Positions 34,046-47,450 of a stretch of 64,000 nt of DNA are shown piece by piece. The notes under the pieces were generated by a model. That model did not search any database. It had not been told where the DNA came from and saw only the letters and a list, made by a program, of their open reading frames with translations. A program made the position numbers and the translations under genes. This DNA comes from Spisula solida (taxonomy: Eukaryota; Mollusca; Bivalvia; Venerida; Mactridae): assembly GCA_947247005.1 (NCBI GenBank), contig OX365947.1:35482760-35546759 (forward strand). The letters run 5' to 3'. Every line of letters begins with the position of its first letter. Positions within the stretch are counted from its first letter, which is position 1.

Positions 34046-36247
34046 CGACAACATACTGTTAAAAAGGATTTCACGAGCATATGATTAACGATGCTCATCC
34101 AAGACTGCCCAGCTCGACTGAATCAATCTAATGTCATAAGTCTGTGATATTTATTCATTTTGGTTACTGAACTTTTATAAGATTTCAGATTTTATCATTT
34201 ATTTAACAGTTTTCAATAGTGTTAAATTCGTACAGTTACAGTGTAGCACACGATGCCTCGTACTGATGTAAACAATTGGCGTGCAAAACGAAATAGCAAT
34301 GCACAATAGATGCATAACATTGTTCAAAAGTTGTTTACATTTTTTAACATTTTGGGTCGAATCGGTACGAGTACGACAGTGACTTACTTCAAGGTCTGTA
34401 TCGGATGTTGATGAAATTGCATAACTACGTTCGTTATGAGTATTAAAGAAGATTGTCCTTGTTCAACAAGTACTCGCGTCTTGTATTCACTTATTCCCGG
34501 CTATTTTTGATAAGTAAAGTTTTATCAAAATAATATATCTACTTCCGCCGTCATGTTTAAAACGCGGCCAAACTGCGGGCACGTGCGGCCAAATCAAGCA
34601 ACTTTAAAATCATCAAGATATTGTTCATAATATATAAGAAAACTACTTATATAATCACAATAAACAGCACAATATCACAATAATTGCTAAAATACTGATA
34701 TGTTACCGTTAAACTTTTGGAAGCCAACCCATTCTGTAGTCTGGTTCCCTGTCGTTCTATATTTGTTTAGTAGTGATAGGGGAGGTAATCCAGACTACCC
34801 ATTCTGTGACCGCAGATTCGGTAGTTTGACGGCGTTTTAAACAAGTCTATTTATAGTACAGAATTTATGAATAGACTAATTCCGGCGACTCAACATTTTT
34901 TTTATCAAATTAATGTTTAAATTTCAGCAATTTCTTTTCTTTTCATTATCTATAATTGATAAAAAAAGAAAATTTATATGAAACTCTATATTATTGTTTT
35001 CATGCGAAAACATCAGCATCATTGGTAAACGAATACAACTATCGATAAAATTAGCGATCAGTTCAGTAGTAGAAAAAAATAGACACCTCAGCTAGTCTAC
35101 GCAAAAAGGGATCAGCAATTAAATTATTAATACGGAAACATTTTTTATTTTAATTACGAACATTATCCATCCAAAAAAAGTCATTTATGGTGGGATCAAT
35201 GAGAATTTAAATGTGTTTGTACAGGTATCAATTAATAGCTTCAATATCCACGCAAACAAATTTATTCATTTTAATAACTATCAGTAACTTGTCCTTTCAC
35301 GTACAGGGGAGCAATTTGGTTGGTATTCCATAAGATAGCCGCCTCAAGGGCGGCTATCAACAAGTCAAATAGTTCCTGCGAGCAAATGATGTACCGACTT
35401 CATTTGACAGAGAATTGACAGGATCCTCGACCTTCTATCTGCATAATTCAACAGCTGATGTGTATATAATTAAGCATGAAAATCTCAAAATTGTGAAAAA
35501 ATAAGCGCGATAGGCAGGTAGCTTTCAAATTGGGAAAACTATATGCACGATCATTTGACATACGAAATTTATCAACAAATTGTCAAATAATTTCATGTAT
35601 AACAAACCAATTTTCAAGACACATAATTGCATATTATGACTCCCTTGTTCCATATAATAATCATATATTCTTATAAATAAAACCTCGTATCAGTCCATTA
35701 AAGGTATAATCATAAGACATGTTTTCAGTGTTCAACAATATCAAAGATCATAAACAAATTCCGATAATTCCATGACAATAGACATTTAGAATTTTAAGTC
35801 TCTGAATAGACATTAACACTGAATGGTAATTCTCCTTATATGACTCTGGAGACCAAAAGAAACTGTATATGTTGTTAATTTTATCAAGGGAAACAACCAA
35901 CACTTATTTTACCCGCTGATCCTAAAAAAATCCGAAATATAATTTAAAGAGCGAAGTGCCGGGTACGAATTTGTTGAGTACGAACGCTGGGAAGTGGTAC
36001 GAAAGAGTTGAGTATGAAACGTTAGCGAAGAATTTATCCAACGATAAAACGATCTGAACTCGTGTTTTATATTCTTTTAAATCGAGTTGCGTGTATATTT
36101 TATCGTTGGGACGGGTTTTAAGGATAATTTTGTAGTTCTTTCTAAGAATTTCGACTTGCCCGGGCCGACATACGTCAGCCATCTTTTTGCGTAAGATAAC
36201 CTATTTTCGTTCAAGAAAAATTTGAAATCTTGTAACGACCGGTTTGA
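34046..36247. other. Intergenic with small inverted repeats
   Basis: 34727-34807: 'acccattctgt' repeated directly around a 59 bp segment whose ends (agtctgg / ccagact) are inverted. 36038-36113: an imperfect palindrome with arms 'ccaacgataaaa' and 'ttttatcgttgg'. The minus ORF 35922-36182 spans this palindrome and has no recognised domain. Confidence 0.45.
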
Positions 36248-36372
36248 TTAGTCTGGTTCACGACATTCTTACAAAATGCATCTTTTTGGGATTTTTTTTT
36301 TGAAATCGTAAACCATCGAGAACAGGTCACGTGCCCCTCCATGGACTTTTTACTTAAGGCAATCCAATATAC
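36248..36372 (+). repeat. Interspersed repeat, copy 2 of 2
   Basis: Direct copy of 31278-31412, in the same orientation and about 5 kb away. Confidence 0.7.
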
Positions 36373-36671
36373 CTGCTCGCTCAAGCTCGCAGGTAATAAT
36401 TCCGCTGAAAGTACTCACGGTCGTGGACAGTCGACACAAACTTATAGTTTACGATACTAAATCATTGTACAAATATGTACAATACTGATTATTTTAGCAT
36501 AGGAAAAACGATGTATATTGTTCAAGACGATAACAAACCGTATTTATTCAGGCGACGTTTGTTAGATCCTCGCCGCAATGTATATATGCGTACAATTTTG
36601 GCATGTCTCTAACAATAGCTTTAACAAGTGACAGTAGTTTCATTGTTTTTATGCAAACTAAGGTGAACATA

Positions 36672-37594
36672 CGAGGGGTGTTCGATATGTATTGTCACTG
36701 TCGGTTGCATTTTTCTATGACACTATTTAGAAGGATTCTTCCATTACTGTCTAAAAGGTGTATGTTTCTATTCTATATCTGGGAAAGTACATAGCCTTTC
36801 GTCAACAATTAAATAATTTATTGAACTTAGAAGAGGGTACGCTCGGGTACACTGGCCTAATGTTCATTTTAAGGTAAATTTGTGTCATCTTTGCAGTAGT
36901 TGTTTAGAAAAATAAATGTCAGTATTCGTTAAACTGCAACATACGATACGATAACTGGATCCTAATACTTCCATTAGAACTTTAAATCAAAATGAAATTA
37001 TTTGTTGTCTACGAGTAAGACGGCCAAAACAAGGGAGATCACTCTTATTTATGCCAAATGATGCTTGTTGTTTCACGCACCAATAACTTCATATCAATTG
37101 TATTTTGATCGCAAATTCTGCCTAGAAATCAATGCTGATGGTCTATGGCTTACATACATGTATGATATGTCAAATTCCAATCAATAAAACTAATCGAAAA
37201 TTGTCAATGAAAAATAGCATGCTTTTTTGACTAATTTTGACACCTATTTTCGCGTTTTTGAAATGCTCTTATTTTGTTCAAAATGGCAATCAATTACAGC
37301 AAATCATGTTTTTATCGAAGGAATTTAGATTATTTACGGTATGATAGTTGTGGAATAGGAATATTTCCCGAAAGGAAGTTTTAATCGACAGATATTCGCA
37401 AAAAGTCGCAGTGTCTATTACTAGCCCTTTGAAAAGACAACAGAAACAACATTCTGGTAATTAAATTTTATTGTTTTTTTTTTCACAAAATATTGCGGAA
37501 ATCTTGATGGTTCCAGAAATGTAAATATATTTAAAGATATCAACGAAGTTTCTAATTTGTGACGCAAGTGACAATACATATCGAACACCCCTCG
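36672..37594. mobile_element. 923 bp TA-flanked element with 27 bp perfect terminal inverted repeats
   Basis: Left end 'cgaggggtgttcgatatgta' (36672) and right end 'tacatatcgaacacccctcg' (37594) are perfect inverses over about 27 bp, with TA on both sides (36670-36671, 37595-37596). The end sequence resembles Tc1/mariner termini. No transposase is recognisable inside, so non-autonomous. Confidence 0.85.
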
Positions 37595-38406
37595 TACAGT
37601 AAACGATAAGTAATTTTTGGTTATGTTTTTAAATTGTTAACTTTTCTTGAGTGACACACACACAGACGGACATACACACATCACCCAATCGATCACTAAA
37701 GAGACAATAAGTGGGTACAATTTACAGCCTTGTCTCACTCCAAAGTCAACACTGAAGGGGGATAGCTCCATGTCGTGGACGACCCGACAGGCTGTATAAT
37801 TGTTGTGCATACTCCGAATAATGCTTACACTCTTCTCTGGTATACCATAGTGGTGTAAAATTGTCCATATGACAATAAAGTTGATATAATCTATCTATAT
37901 ATATATATATCTATCTATACAAGTGAACCTCTTGTATGTTGATGGGGCCAGTGTTGACTTCAAGCTCTTGGATATCCTCGAGCTGTGGACGGTCTTGTAC
38001 CTAGAACTCATGCAGTAGAGTGTGGAAGTGATCATCTGGTCAACTGGGTTCGCCAAGATGTCTCCATTCCTTAATGGTGTCTCCCTGTCGTCCTGTAAGC
38101 TGCCTCGTGATGTTGTACAAAGTCCTCGTGTCATTCTTGTTTGCTGCTATTAGGGCCTCTTCTGCCAATGTGTCCTCTTAACTAGTATTGAGCTCTTCAT
38201 TGGGAATTTCAAAACTCTGTTTTGTGATATAATTTCTTAGGCCTGTGGTTCCACATATTCAAGCTGCATAATTATATTGAAAATTGCAGCAAGTCCAAAC
38301 ACATCGTCGTCTCACTCTTAAAGTTTCCTGTCTCCATTTTTGCCAAACATGAGATAAATACACCATTCGGTTAGTCTTACTTTGCTCTATCTTTTAAGCC
38401 CTTGGT
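37595..38406. other. Intergenic; microsatellite
   Basis: A short (TCTA)/(TA) microsatellite at 37888-37920. 37680-38170 is less AT-rich, and phrases such as 'gtggacgacccgacaggctg' suggest a decayed coding repeat, but I could not assign it. Confidence 0.35.
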
Positions 38407-38785
38407 GACATGCATAATCAGGGTAGCAATACCACGTGGCTTTTGGCTACAGTTACAAGTAGAAATGTGTAAACATTGGAACACAAATATATCCATAAGT
38501 ATTTTATTTCTTCATCAATTTCTATAAAATATACGCCACGCTAAGGGGAAAAGTATTTGCTTTCCGTAAAATATAAGGTAATGGGCAAAACGACACAGAC
38601 GCTGAAAAAGATTTTATATTTCATCGAAAGCAAATAATTGTCCCCTTAGCGTGGCGTATATTACATAGAAATCGATGAAGAAATAAAATACTTATAGCTA
38701 TTTTATTTTCTAATGTTTACAAATTTCTTCTTGTAACTGTAGTCAAAAGTCACGTGATATTGCTACACTGATAATTATACGTCAT
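38407..38785. mobile_element. ~380 bp foldback element with ~170 bp arms
   Basis: The left arm from about 38407 pairs with the right arm to about 38785: 'tagcaataccacgtgg', 'ctacagttacaag', 'aataagtattttatttcttc' and 'tatacgccacgctaagggg' all have inverted counterparts. The centre is near 38590. Non-coding. Confidence 0.8.
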
Positions 38786-41611
38786 ATAAATCGATTAAGC
38801 GGGTCGTATTTTGCCCTATCTCCACATTTTTCACCTGTCATTAGCGTGTACTTTGTCGTATATCCACCACATAGGACAGTTTAAGAGTAAGAAATGACAT
38901 GGACCAATCAACAAGCTTTAATTGCCCACGTGACCCCTGCAATATTTTGGAAAATTGCTGGTATATTGTTAACTTCCGGAGAAGAAATTTCTAATGCCAG
39001 AATGTGTGAAAGATATAGGGCATTTTGAAAATGTAAGTACTATGTGATTAAATATATAATTGGGATTCGTATCATAATATTAGTTCCTCTGTCGGATGGC
39101 ACAATGTTTCTTTAATCAGATTAAGGTACTTACACATATTTTCGGATATCTATTTTTGGATAGGTTGCATGTCGTGATTAATGTTTGATCTGTACAGATA
39201 GATGTTGCCGATTGGCACAAGATGTACTAGATCTAGTATAATTATACATTTGATCATGTTTTGGTTTTTAAAATACAGTGTTGTCATACACTGAATCGTC
39301 GCGAATAAGTTGTAAAAAGTTGCGATAAATGCTTATTTCTACATTCCTTACCTACTGAAATCATACTTCGTATTTTGTAATTCATCAGTATTGAATAATA
39401 ACTTCAGCTACAACTTACTTATTTTGTGCTTAATTCACCAGTACGAATTGATTAAAGTGGCCAGAACAGGCACAAAGTGTTTGGATCTTATAAGCCGAAA
39501 TTCGTGTCTTTGGCAATACTTTATTGTTGATTTTGCATTGGTCAATACGACTTGTGCATTAACTAAAATTTTGAAAGTCGTGGAATTTCAGGAGGTACAT
39601 TCTATAATAGAATATAATAAAGAGTATGAACCCAAGCAATATTGCAATGCTTTTGAGTTGACATTAACAGTGCGGTGATCGAGAGTGATCCCAGTTTGTC
39701 GAATGCTGGTAATAGTGATGAAGGCAATACATTTAAAGACGATGAGCGCGAGATGGTTTAAACAATAAAACATTTGTTAACGAATTGAAAAACAGATGAC
39801 GAATAGAACTCTTAAATAAGGATGATGAACATCAATTATGATGTCAGTCCGTCAACATCTCATAACTTAAGGTTACCATACAATCAAAAAAGAGAATGCA
39901 TACAATCTCAAAATCATTTGCGAAAATATCCTGCATCATGCTATAATTATCATACAAATAGTATTAGCTTAAATATTAGTTGAACTTGCATTCCTTTACT
40001 GTTTTTCAGCTAAAAGTTGCCTTATGTTGCGCTATCTCCATAAACGCACTTTAAGAGTAAAGAAAATATCAAAATTTCTCGAAATTTTGTTCTATCTCCA
40101 AATTAATTTTGCTAATTACATGAATGTGCCTATACAAATCATAAAAGTAATAGCAAGATAATAAACCATTCGTACATATTCATTATGTTCTAAAATTTGT
40201 TTTAATTCGGACGGAACGTTATAAAGATATGGGAGTGTGAATCTTCAAACCTCATTTTCTCGAAAAATTGAAATTGGTAGATAGGACACTTTTAGATTAA
40301 GGCGACGACATGTTGACCGAGCTACGGGTAAATATATACATGCACACTTATTTGTTAAGTGTACATTGAGAAAATGTCGAACATTTGTGCAAATATCGCA
40401 GCCTTCTAAAATTCTGGTACTTACATAATTATGCGCTCTTCTATGCTGGATAAAATTGTTTTTCTTTTCTTCGCAACAATAATACATATAAGCGGTTACT
40501 CTGAAAATTAACGAAAAACAAATAAAAATAATAAATACGTACCATGCGTAGATCAATAATAAAGCTGATACAAGTCTTTAGCTTCCTCCAATGCAACTCA
40601 CTGCACGATGTCGTTCTGGTTAAAACATACTGTTGAACAGTTCATCAATTTAAACTTATATACGCTATTAACTGATGCCCATACACAACTATTTATTTGA
40701 CCACTTGTGGTAATATATCAAGTAATTATCAGTGCCAGTGTAATAGCCAGCTGACATAAACAAGTCCTATTTTCACGCTTCTGTACGCTTTATCAGAAAT
40801 TTGTGTTCTACGCAGTTTTCATTTACTACGTCAATACAGGAAAAGTTTATTGGCAACTATTGAAATCTGGAACAACACGTCCATACTTCTATAATGAATT
40901 GGAACCTAATATCAATCGTAAGGACCATTTGCCGGTTTCATAAGTTATTACATAATTAATGTCTAGCAACGCATTTCCTGCGCGATGCGTTGTTATTTAC
41001 ATACCATTTCATTTGATTGAAGTCCATTAAAGCTTAAAACGTTGTAAACATTAATCAATTCAGTCTAACATGACGTAAGGAACATACAGTAAGTGACGAA
41101 ATCGCGGTGTCAAACGAGTCAACATCCGGTTATCGCAACAAGGAGTACACGTCTTGCAGTAAGTCGTACAGTGATCGGAAATAACAGATGTTTTCAATCA
41201 CAATAAGTCATACAAATTGATTTGTATAGTATACCAATTATTCATACAGTGATTTGGTTATACGCGGTAGAAATACGTCAAATATGACTGTTTGACAATA
41301 CGTACGGGCTGTATAACACAGGTGGCACATTTCCTGATAAAGAAATACCAATTTGCGAGGGTTGATATTTCACCAGTTCAGCCGTTCAGCCACCCTTTGA
41401 CATTTTAACCTCCCCTGATCATTGGGCTACCTTAGGAAACCTGCGTTTGAGTCTCCCTGTGGAGACTATTTCTCTCCTGGTTGGTGTGCAACCAACATCG
41501 AGGTACGATGCCCAGAAATATCGATCATGTACATACACCATCCTTCACAGGTACCAATTCATACATTTGGCGTGTGAAGCATTGTGAGTTATTTTTGCTC
41601 AGAGAAATTAA
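38786..41611. other. Intergenic, two unassigned ORFs
   Basis: 39391-39678 (+, 95 codons) and 40245-40556 (-, 103 codons, hydrophobic N-terminus) are the longest ORFs. Neither shows a family motif, and both have ordinary intergenic composition. I do not support either as a gene. Confidence 0.4.
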
Positions 41612-41613
41612 GC

Positions 41614-41691
41614 AGTGGCGCTGACGGGTATCGAACTTGGAACCACTCGATTCCGAAGTGCGCGCTCTACCTATTGGTCACAGCTCCCTAC
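41614..41691 (-). repeat. tRNA-like sequence (SINE head or pseudogene)
   Basis: Minus strand: 'GTGACCAATAGGTAGAGC' as A box/D arm, a 5 bp stem CACTT/GAGTG around CGGAATC, and B box 'AAGTTCGATACCC'. No T at position 33 and a poor acceptor stem, so not a functional tRNA. Confidence 0.5.
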
Positions 41692-42385
41692 CTAAAATTC
41701 AAATGAGAAAGTAAACACTGCAGACATGCAAGAGAACGTTTGTATAAGTGTTTTGATTGAAGCAGCGTAAACACACTTGCTTTGTCAATAGGTAGAAATT
41801 ACGACGTATGAACCAGAGCGTAGTACAAGAACGTTGCATTACGTCGTAAACATTACCATATGGGGAACGAGAGTGTCGCGGACCGGACGGACTCCTAAAA
41901 TGTTGTATGATATGTAAATTGCACCATAAATTCAATAACAAAAAGGTAAGTAAAAATGATTTATTAGCAAAACAGTTGTTTATAATTTACGTTAATTTTC
42001 TCCAATTTTGTCGCTGAAAAGACGAAACTTAGCAGGACGAAGGATTCCGGGTAATAGCTAATTTAGATCTATCAGATTATAACCATGTTTGGAGATAAGA
42101 AAATACATCTTATCTAATTAAAAATGATGTCGTCTCAGGTAAAAAGTGTTTCGAATACCCAACAGATACCATGATGAGTATAACATATGGTCAATTACAG
42201 TATATACACCAACATAATCACGTGGTCGTAATATGTTATGTATATTTACTGTAGTTACTTCAAAGGTTAAAGCATATTAAAGTTTTACCCCTTTCTAGGT
42301 CATCATACCAGATAACCATATGAATACGCGAACACTTATTAGAATTTATACGTACTACGATACTGTTAACGGCGATATATACAGT

Positions 42386-42560
42386 ACAGCCCTCTCCAGA
42401 GCGGCCCTCTGCAGAGCAACAATCTCTTTAACAACACATTATACATTTCCCTTAGCTGACATTTCTTATACATTTAACCTCTGTAGAGCAACAACCTCTG
42501 AACAATGGATGGCCAATATATTTACAGCTCACACAGGGTGTTGCTCTATAGAGGATGTGT
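42386..42560. repeat. Clustered 'ctctgYagagcaacaa' motif
   Basis: Two direct copies of 'cctctg.agagcaacaa' near 42401 and 42479 and an inverse 'gttgctctatagagg' at 42540-42555 may be the eroded ends of a small inverted-repeat element. Confidence 0.4.
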
Positions 42561-42622
42561 GGTATATCTCGGTGTATCATGTTTCTGTTTTGAATCACAG
42601 GATGTCAAAATATAATTATATA

Positions 42623-42815
42623 CTGTAAAATCACATATTTTCGTGGGTATCAAGTTTCGTGGGATCGTAAATTCGTGGATTATAGAACATGAAAGGATAA
42701 ACTCAAGTCTGAATTTGACAGGTTGATTAATCGTGGGGCTTGGATTTCGTGGTCGACTTCAACAACAAAATCAACGAAAATTCAACTCCCTCGAAAAATA
42801 AAGATTTTACAGTAT
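42623..42815. mobile_element. ~193 bp MITE with 'tactgtaaaatc' ends
   Basis: Left end 'tactgtaaaatc', right end 'gattttacagta'; inside are several copies of 'ttcgtgg', with an inverse 'caacgaaaatt' on the right. I recall similar ends as common in invertebrate genomes. No coding content. Confidence 0.7.
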
Positions 42816-42939
42816 TGTATGAATATTTGAGATTTCCATTCCTTGAACAAAAACACAACTTGCTCCTACATGAAATATAATACAATTTCAGCGAATAATC
42901 CATCATTGTTCATTTTCCAAGTTAAGCATTATTTCTATC

Positions 42940-45330
42940 AGCAATCGACATTACGTTACTGGGGCAACCCACGTGGCTGGACACACATTGGATGTGGTAA
43001 TTACCAGAGACACCGACAGTTCTGTCTCACATGTAGAAATATCCGATCCGGGTCTACCTGACAACAGTGGAAAGACGTCACGTGATCATTTTGCAGTAGT
43101 GTTTAAAGCATGTGCTGCAAAACCTGCACCTATTAGAAAAACAGTGCATTTAAGAAAATTAAAATCAATTGACATAAATGAATTCAAAAAAGACATTGAA
43201 TCCTCTGATGTTTTGGAAGGTGGACTGCACACATCAAACGTTGATGAACTTGTTGAGGTATATACCCATGGACTTTGTTCACTAATTGACAAGCATGCTC
43301 CCCTGAAATCCCAAACCATAGTTTTAAGACACTCATGCCCTTGGTACACCGAAGATCTACACGACGCCAAACATCTGCGACGAAAATTTGAGCGAAAATG
43401 GAGAATGACTAAATTGACAATAGATCATGAAATATATAGGAACCAATGTTCAGCAGTCAACAAACTGTTAAAACAATCCAAAGTAAGCTATTACACAGAG
43501 AAGGTAGAGTCCTGTGGTCGTGATCAGAAAGGCTTGTTCAAAATAACTGATGAATGAAGAAAAGGAAGTTGTGTTACCATCTGGCAAACCTGCTAAATTG
43601 CTTGCACAGGATTTCAGTGACTTCTTCATAAACAAAATCGAAGGAATACGTACTGAAATAGCTACCAGTACTCAGTCAAACCAACATGATGACAGTGCTG
43701 AGCTCGAAACACCTTTCAGAGAAGAGCAACTATCAGAGTTTTCCCTAACATCTGAGGAAGAAATCCGAAAACTGATAAATAGATCACCATGTAAATCTTG
43801 TGAACTTGATCCAATACCAACATGGTTGTTGAAGGGTTGCTTAGATGAACTACTGCCAATTTTAACAAGAATTTTTAATGCATCACTTGAAAATGCTTAT
43901 GTACCAATGGCTTTCAAAAGCTCCAGAATAAGACCTCTGATAAAGAAGCCAGGCCTTGATCAAAATGTGCTGAAAAATTAAAGACCTGTGTCAAACTTAC
44001 CTTTCATTTCTAAAGTTCTTGAGAAGGTAGTTGATGCTCAACTAGAAGAGCATTTAACACTGCATAATCTTCACGAAGAACGTCAATCAGCATATAGAAA
44101 ATTCCATTCTACTGAAACTGCTTTACTTCGTGTGCAAAATGACATCCTTTGTTCTCTAGATCAGAATAAAGCTACAGTCCTGGTAATGCTTGATTTATCA
44201 GCAGCATTTTACACCATTGATCACACCACTCTCCTACGCAGACTTGAAAACCATTTCGGTATAACAGGAAAGCCATTAGAATGGATGAAATCCTATCTGT
44301 GTGAACGTTACCAGACTGTTTGTATAGATGGTGAACTTTCAAAGCAAGTACTGATGAACTATAGTGTTCCTCAGGGTTCTGTGCTTGGCCCGAAGAACTA
44401 CATAATGTATACAAAACCAGTGGGTGCAATATACAGAAAGCATCAACTGCAACATCATTTCTACGCTGATGACTCACAATTGTATATGGCATTCAAACCA
44501 AAAGACGGCGTTTCGCGTGATGAAACACTACAACGAATTGAAGCTTGTTTGAAGGACATCTTGCAATGGATGAAAGAAAATTTGCTGAAACTTAACGCAG
44601 ACAAAACAGAGGTAATCCTGTTTGTACCGAAAAGGAATGCTAGTGCAGCCGAGAATCTCACGGTGAAAGTTGGTGACGCAGTGATCAGACCAACGTCGAT
44701 GGTGAGAAACCTCGGTGCCATGTTGGATTCACATTTGGACATGGATAAACATGTAAACTCTGTCTCAAGATCGTGTTTCATGCAGATCCGACAAATATGT
44801 CAAATCAGACAATATTTGACTGTTGATGCAACAAAATCCCTATTATTAATTCTTTAGTAACATCGAGACTGGATTACTGCAATACGTTACTTTGCGGCTC
44901 CCCGAAAATCATTCTGAACAAACTACAAAATATTCAAAATACAGCTGCCCGCCTCATCACACGGATACCACGTTACAATCACATCACTCCTGTGCTGAAG
45001 GATCTTCACTGGCTACCTGTACAATACAGAGTGGAGTACAAGGTCTTGACTCATGTTTTCAAAGCACTACATGGAAAGTCCCCTGGCTACATCAGAAGTA
45101 TGTTGGAAGTATATACTCCACAAAGGCAGCTTAGGTCTCAGAATGACTCTGTTCGTCTAGTTGTGCCAAGGATGAGGACTGTCACGTACGGTGACCGATA
45201 TTTCACGGCTGCAGCACAGAAGCTATGGAATGCACTGCCAACAACACTCAGAGACAGTAAAACACTACCTTCATTCAAGAAATCGCTGAAAACGCACTAT
45301 TTTACAAAAGCTTATTCAGGATGATAATGT
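42940..45330 (+). pseudogene. 5'-truncated L2/CR1-type LINE ORF2 (endonuclease end + reverse transcriptase)
   Basis: Reads in order: the C-terminal part of an apurinic-type endonuclease ('GATHVAGHTLDVVITR' near 42963); a linker; an RT domain from about 43988 with 'PVSNLPFISKVLEKVV', 'SAYRKFHSTETALL', 'LDLSAAF', 'VPQGSVLGP' and catalytic 'YADD' at about 44462; and a C-terminal region with 'VLKDLHWLPVQYRV' and 'LWNALPTTLR', typical of L2/CR1. Broken by a frameshift near 43550, an in-frame TAA at 43979-43981 (in 'N*RPVSN') and a frameshift near 44850. The 5' half of the endonuclease and any ORF1 are missing. Not autonomous; a dead copy. Confidence 0.9.
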
Positions 45331-45642
45331 GTTTAGGTTTTTACTTCTTAAAGAAAGTACTTTGTATTAGCAGTGGTACCTGACGCTGTTCTTGAAACAC
45401 CGACTGTTGGAGTATTGGGCGTGTGGACTGGCCATATAGCTTACGAAGCCAACCGGACTTGAACCATTTCATATTGTGTGTTTTACCTGTTTGCATAAAT
45501 GAGTGGTGGATGTGTCGACCTTTAAATTTGTCCATAGTTGTATAATTTATGTATATTGTTTTAACCATGTCTTAAAATACACCTAACGGATTAAGCCATT
45601 CAATAAGTCTCCATTATTTTTCAGGAATGGAGACTTTATTAA

Positions 45643-46381
45643 CAATAACTCTCCATTACTTTGTTTACACATTTGAATGAATGTGTAACAAAATAATGGA
45701 GAGGTATCCACTCTGTGTATACACACACATATGTAGTACTAAATGTACTTGTTGTGCAATATAACACAACATATTCATACTGTACAGTACGAGATAAATA
45801 CAGAAAAAAACAAGGTTTCATGAATTCATCGATCTTGCATTACACACATTTTTATGCAAAAGAATATAAAATTCCAATAGATCATGCAGCGCCTTTGAAT
45901 TTGATTATCTGTAATGAGACACAAGAACATACATGTATATGATGACGAAAACGCAAGATCTTGAAAGCAGGATGGCGAAAGCACGAACGTGAAGATGTGA
46001 TGACGAAAACGCGAGCAATAAGTGTGATAATATGCTATAATAATACCGTACTTGAAATGATCGTGTTTTTGTCATCGTACATTGGCGTTTTCGTCATCAA
46101 ATTCACGAAAATGCAGCGTCTTTATGATAAACATAATATATGTCCACCATGTTTCATCAATATTTAAATATCCAGTTATTGTTTATTCACAGAAATATAT
46201 TCACTGAACTATTAGAACACTAGTTTCATCATAAACATTTTAATAAGTCCATCGTGTTATTTCATCCAGTGACACCGAATAAGTGACCACATCGTCATGG
46301 CTTGATCATGTGACACACAAATAACTACACAATCATGTTTCATGGACCACACTCCATTACTAGAGTAATGGAGAGTTATTG
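45643..46381. mobile_element. 739 bp inverted-repeat element nested in the LINE tail
   Basis: Ends 'caataactctccattact' (45643-45660) and its exact inverse (46364-46381). Inside, 'tgatgacgaaaacgc' occurs directly at about 45942 and 46000 and inverted at 46084-46098. Non-coding. Confidence 0.6.
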
Positions 46382-46571
46382 TATTATTCCACTGGTTTCA
46401 CGAACAAGCATGATCTACTCGGTCTGGCATGGTCAAGTTTGTGTTTTGATTATCTATAAGGGGTACATGAGGGACGACTTGTTTTAGTAAACATATATTT
46501 TATAACAGTTATGAAATTTACTCCAAATTTACATAAAATAAAAATAACATTTGACAACATGGTGTATTTTA

Positions 46572-46685
46572 AGTCAGAGAAAGTCCGCGTATCTGTCCAT
46601 TCCTGAGAAATAATGGAAACTCGGCCCCTTCGGGGCCTCGTCTCCATTATTTCTCAGGAATAGACAGATACTTTTACTTTCTCCC
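46572..46685. mobile_element. Foldback MITE with ~48 bp arms
   Basis: Left arm 'agtcagagaaagt...tatctgtccattcctgagaa' pairs with 'tctcaggaatagacagata...actttctccct'. The centre is the hairpin 'cggccccttcggggcc'. Part of its right arm (gtctccattattt.tcagga) is also present at 45607-45635. Confidence 0.7.
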
Positions 46686-47450
46686 TAACTTAATCGTGAT
46701 TGTACAGCACTTTTGAACGTGTATATACATGAAAAAAGGGCTATATAAATATTGTATAATAATAATAATTCTGGCTTGACTTAAGGATAAGGACAACCAA
46801 TTAGATCACACCATATTAAACTATTTGTCAGTAACAGGTGATATGATTGGCAATCCTTATTCTCTCAATCAGATCAATATTGAATACCACCCCTGGTCAT
46901 TTTGTGTGTTTTGAGTGCGAGTATTGCATTGATTGACAATGCCTAGACAATATATGATGTTAGTTTTGCACTAAGACATTGTTGAGCACGTGTATTTTAT
47001 CTGAATGTTTATCTATTTCAAGATTCATACTTACATCAGGCAAATTGAACAATATTGGATACATAAACACATGACAAACATGAATAAGAATTTAATACAT
47101 TGTATAATAAACAAGACAAAATGTTGCACTACAAATCAGAGTACTCATAACTTTTTGCGCGCTTAAATATACTCGTGTGTTAACTTCATGACAACAGTTT
47201 ACGTAGTATAATAATACATAGATTTCCTCTGTATATTTGATAATGTCATTGAACAACAAACAGAACTAACGAAGTCCTATATTACAACGCGACCTATAGA
47301 AAGTCGATAGCTCATAAACATTAAACTAGGGTCAATACAATAACGACGGTTGTGTGTCTGTTACTATATTAAGGTGTCAATGTTATAAGTGAGTAGTAAA
47401 ATGACAAATTAATTGAAATTATGATAATAATAAGCATATTATCACAGTAA

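Larger units (their letters stand above)
45331..46775 (+). mobile_element. LINE 3' region interrupted by nested elements
   Basis: 46686-46775 reads 'gtacagcacttttgaacgtg', 'gctatataaatattgt' and an (ataat)n tail, the usual 3' end of L2-like LINEs, so the LINE seems to resume after an insertion of about 1.1 kb beginning near 45600. Confidence 0.6.

Noticed and set aside
33706..34054. Membrane-like or proline-rich proteins on the minus strand
   Set aside because: Generated by the 33 bp minisatellite read in other frames.
39391..40556. 95- and 103-codon ORFs as genes
   Set aside because: No motif, no conserved neighbour and ordinary AT-rich intergenic composition.
42973..45324. Independent protein genes in the LINE region
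   Set aside because: The ORFs are consecutive pieces of one endonuclease/RT polyprotein broken by frameshifts and a stop.
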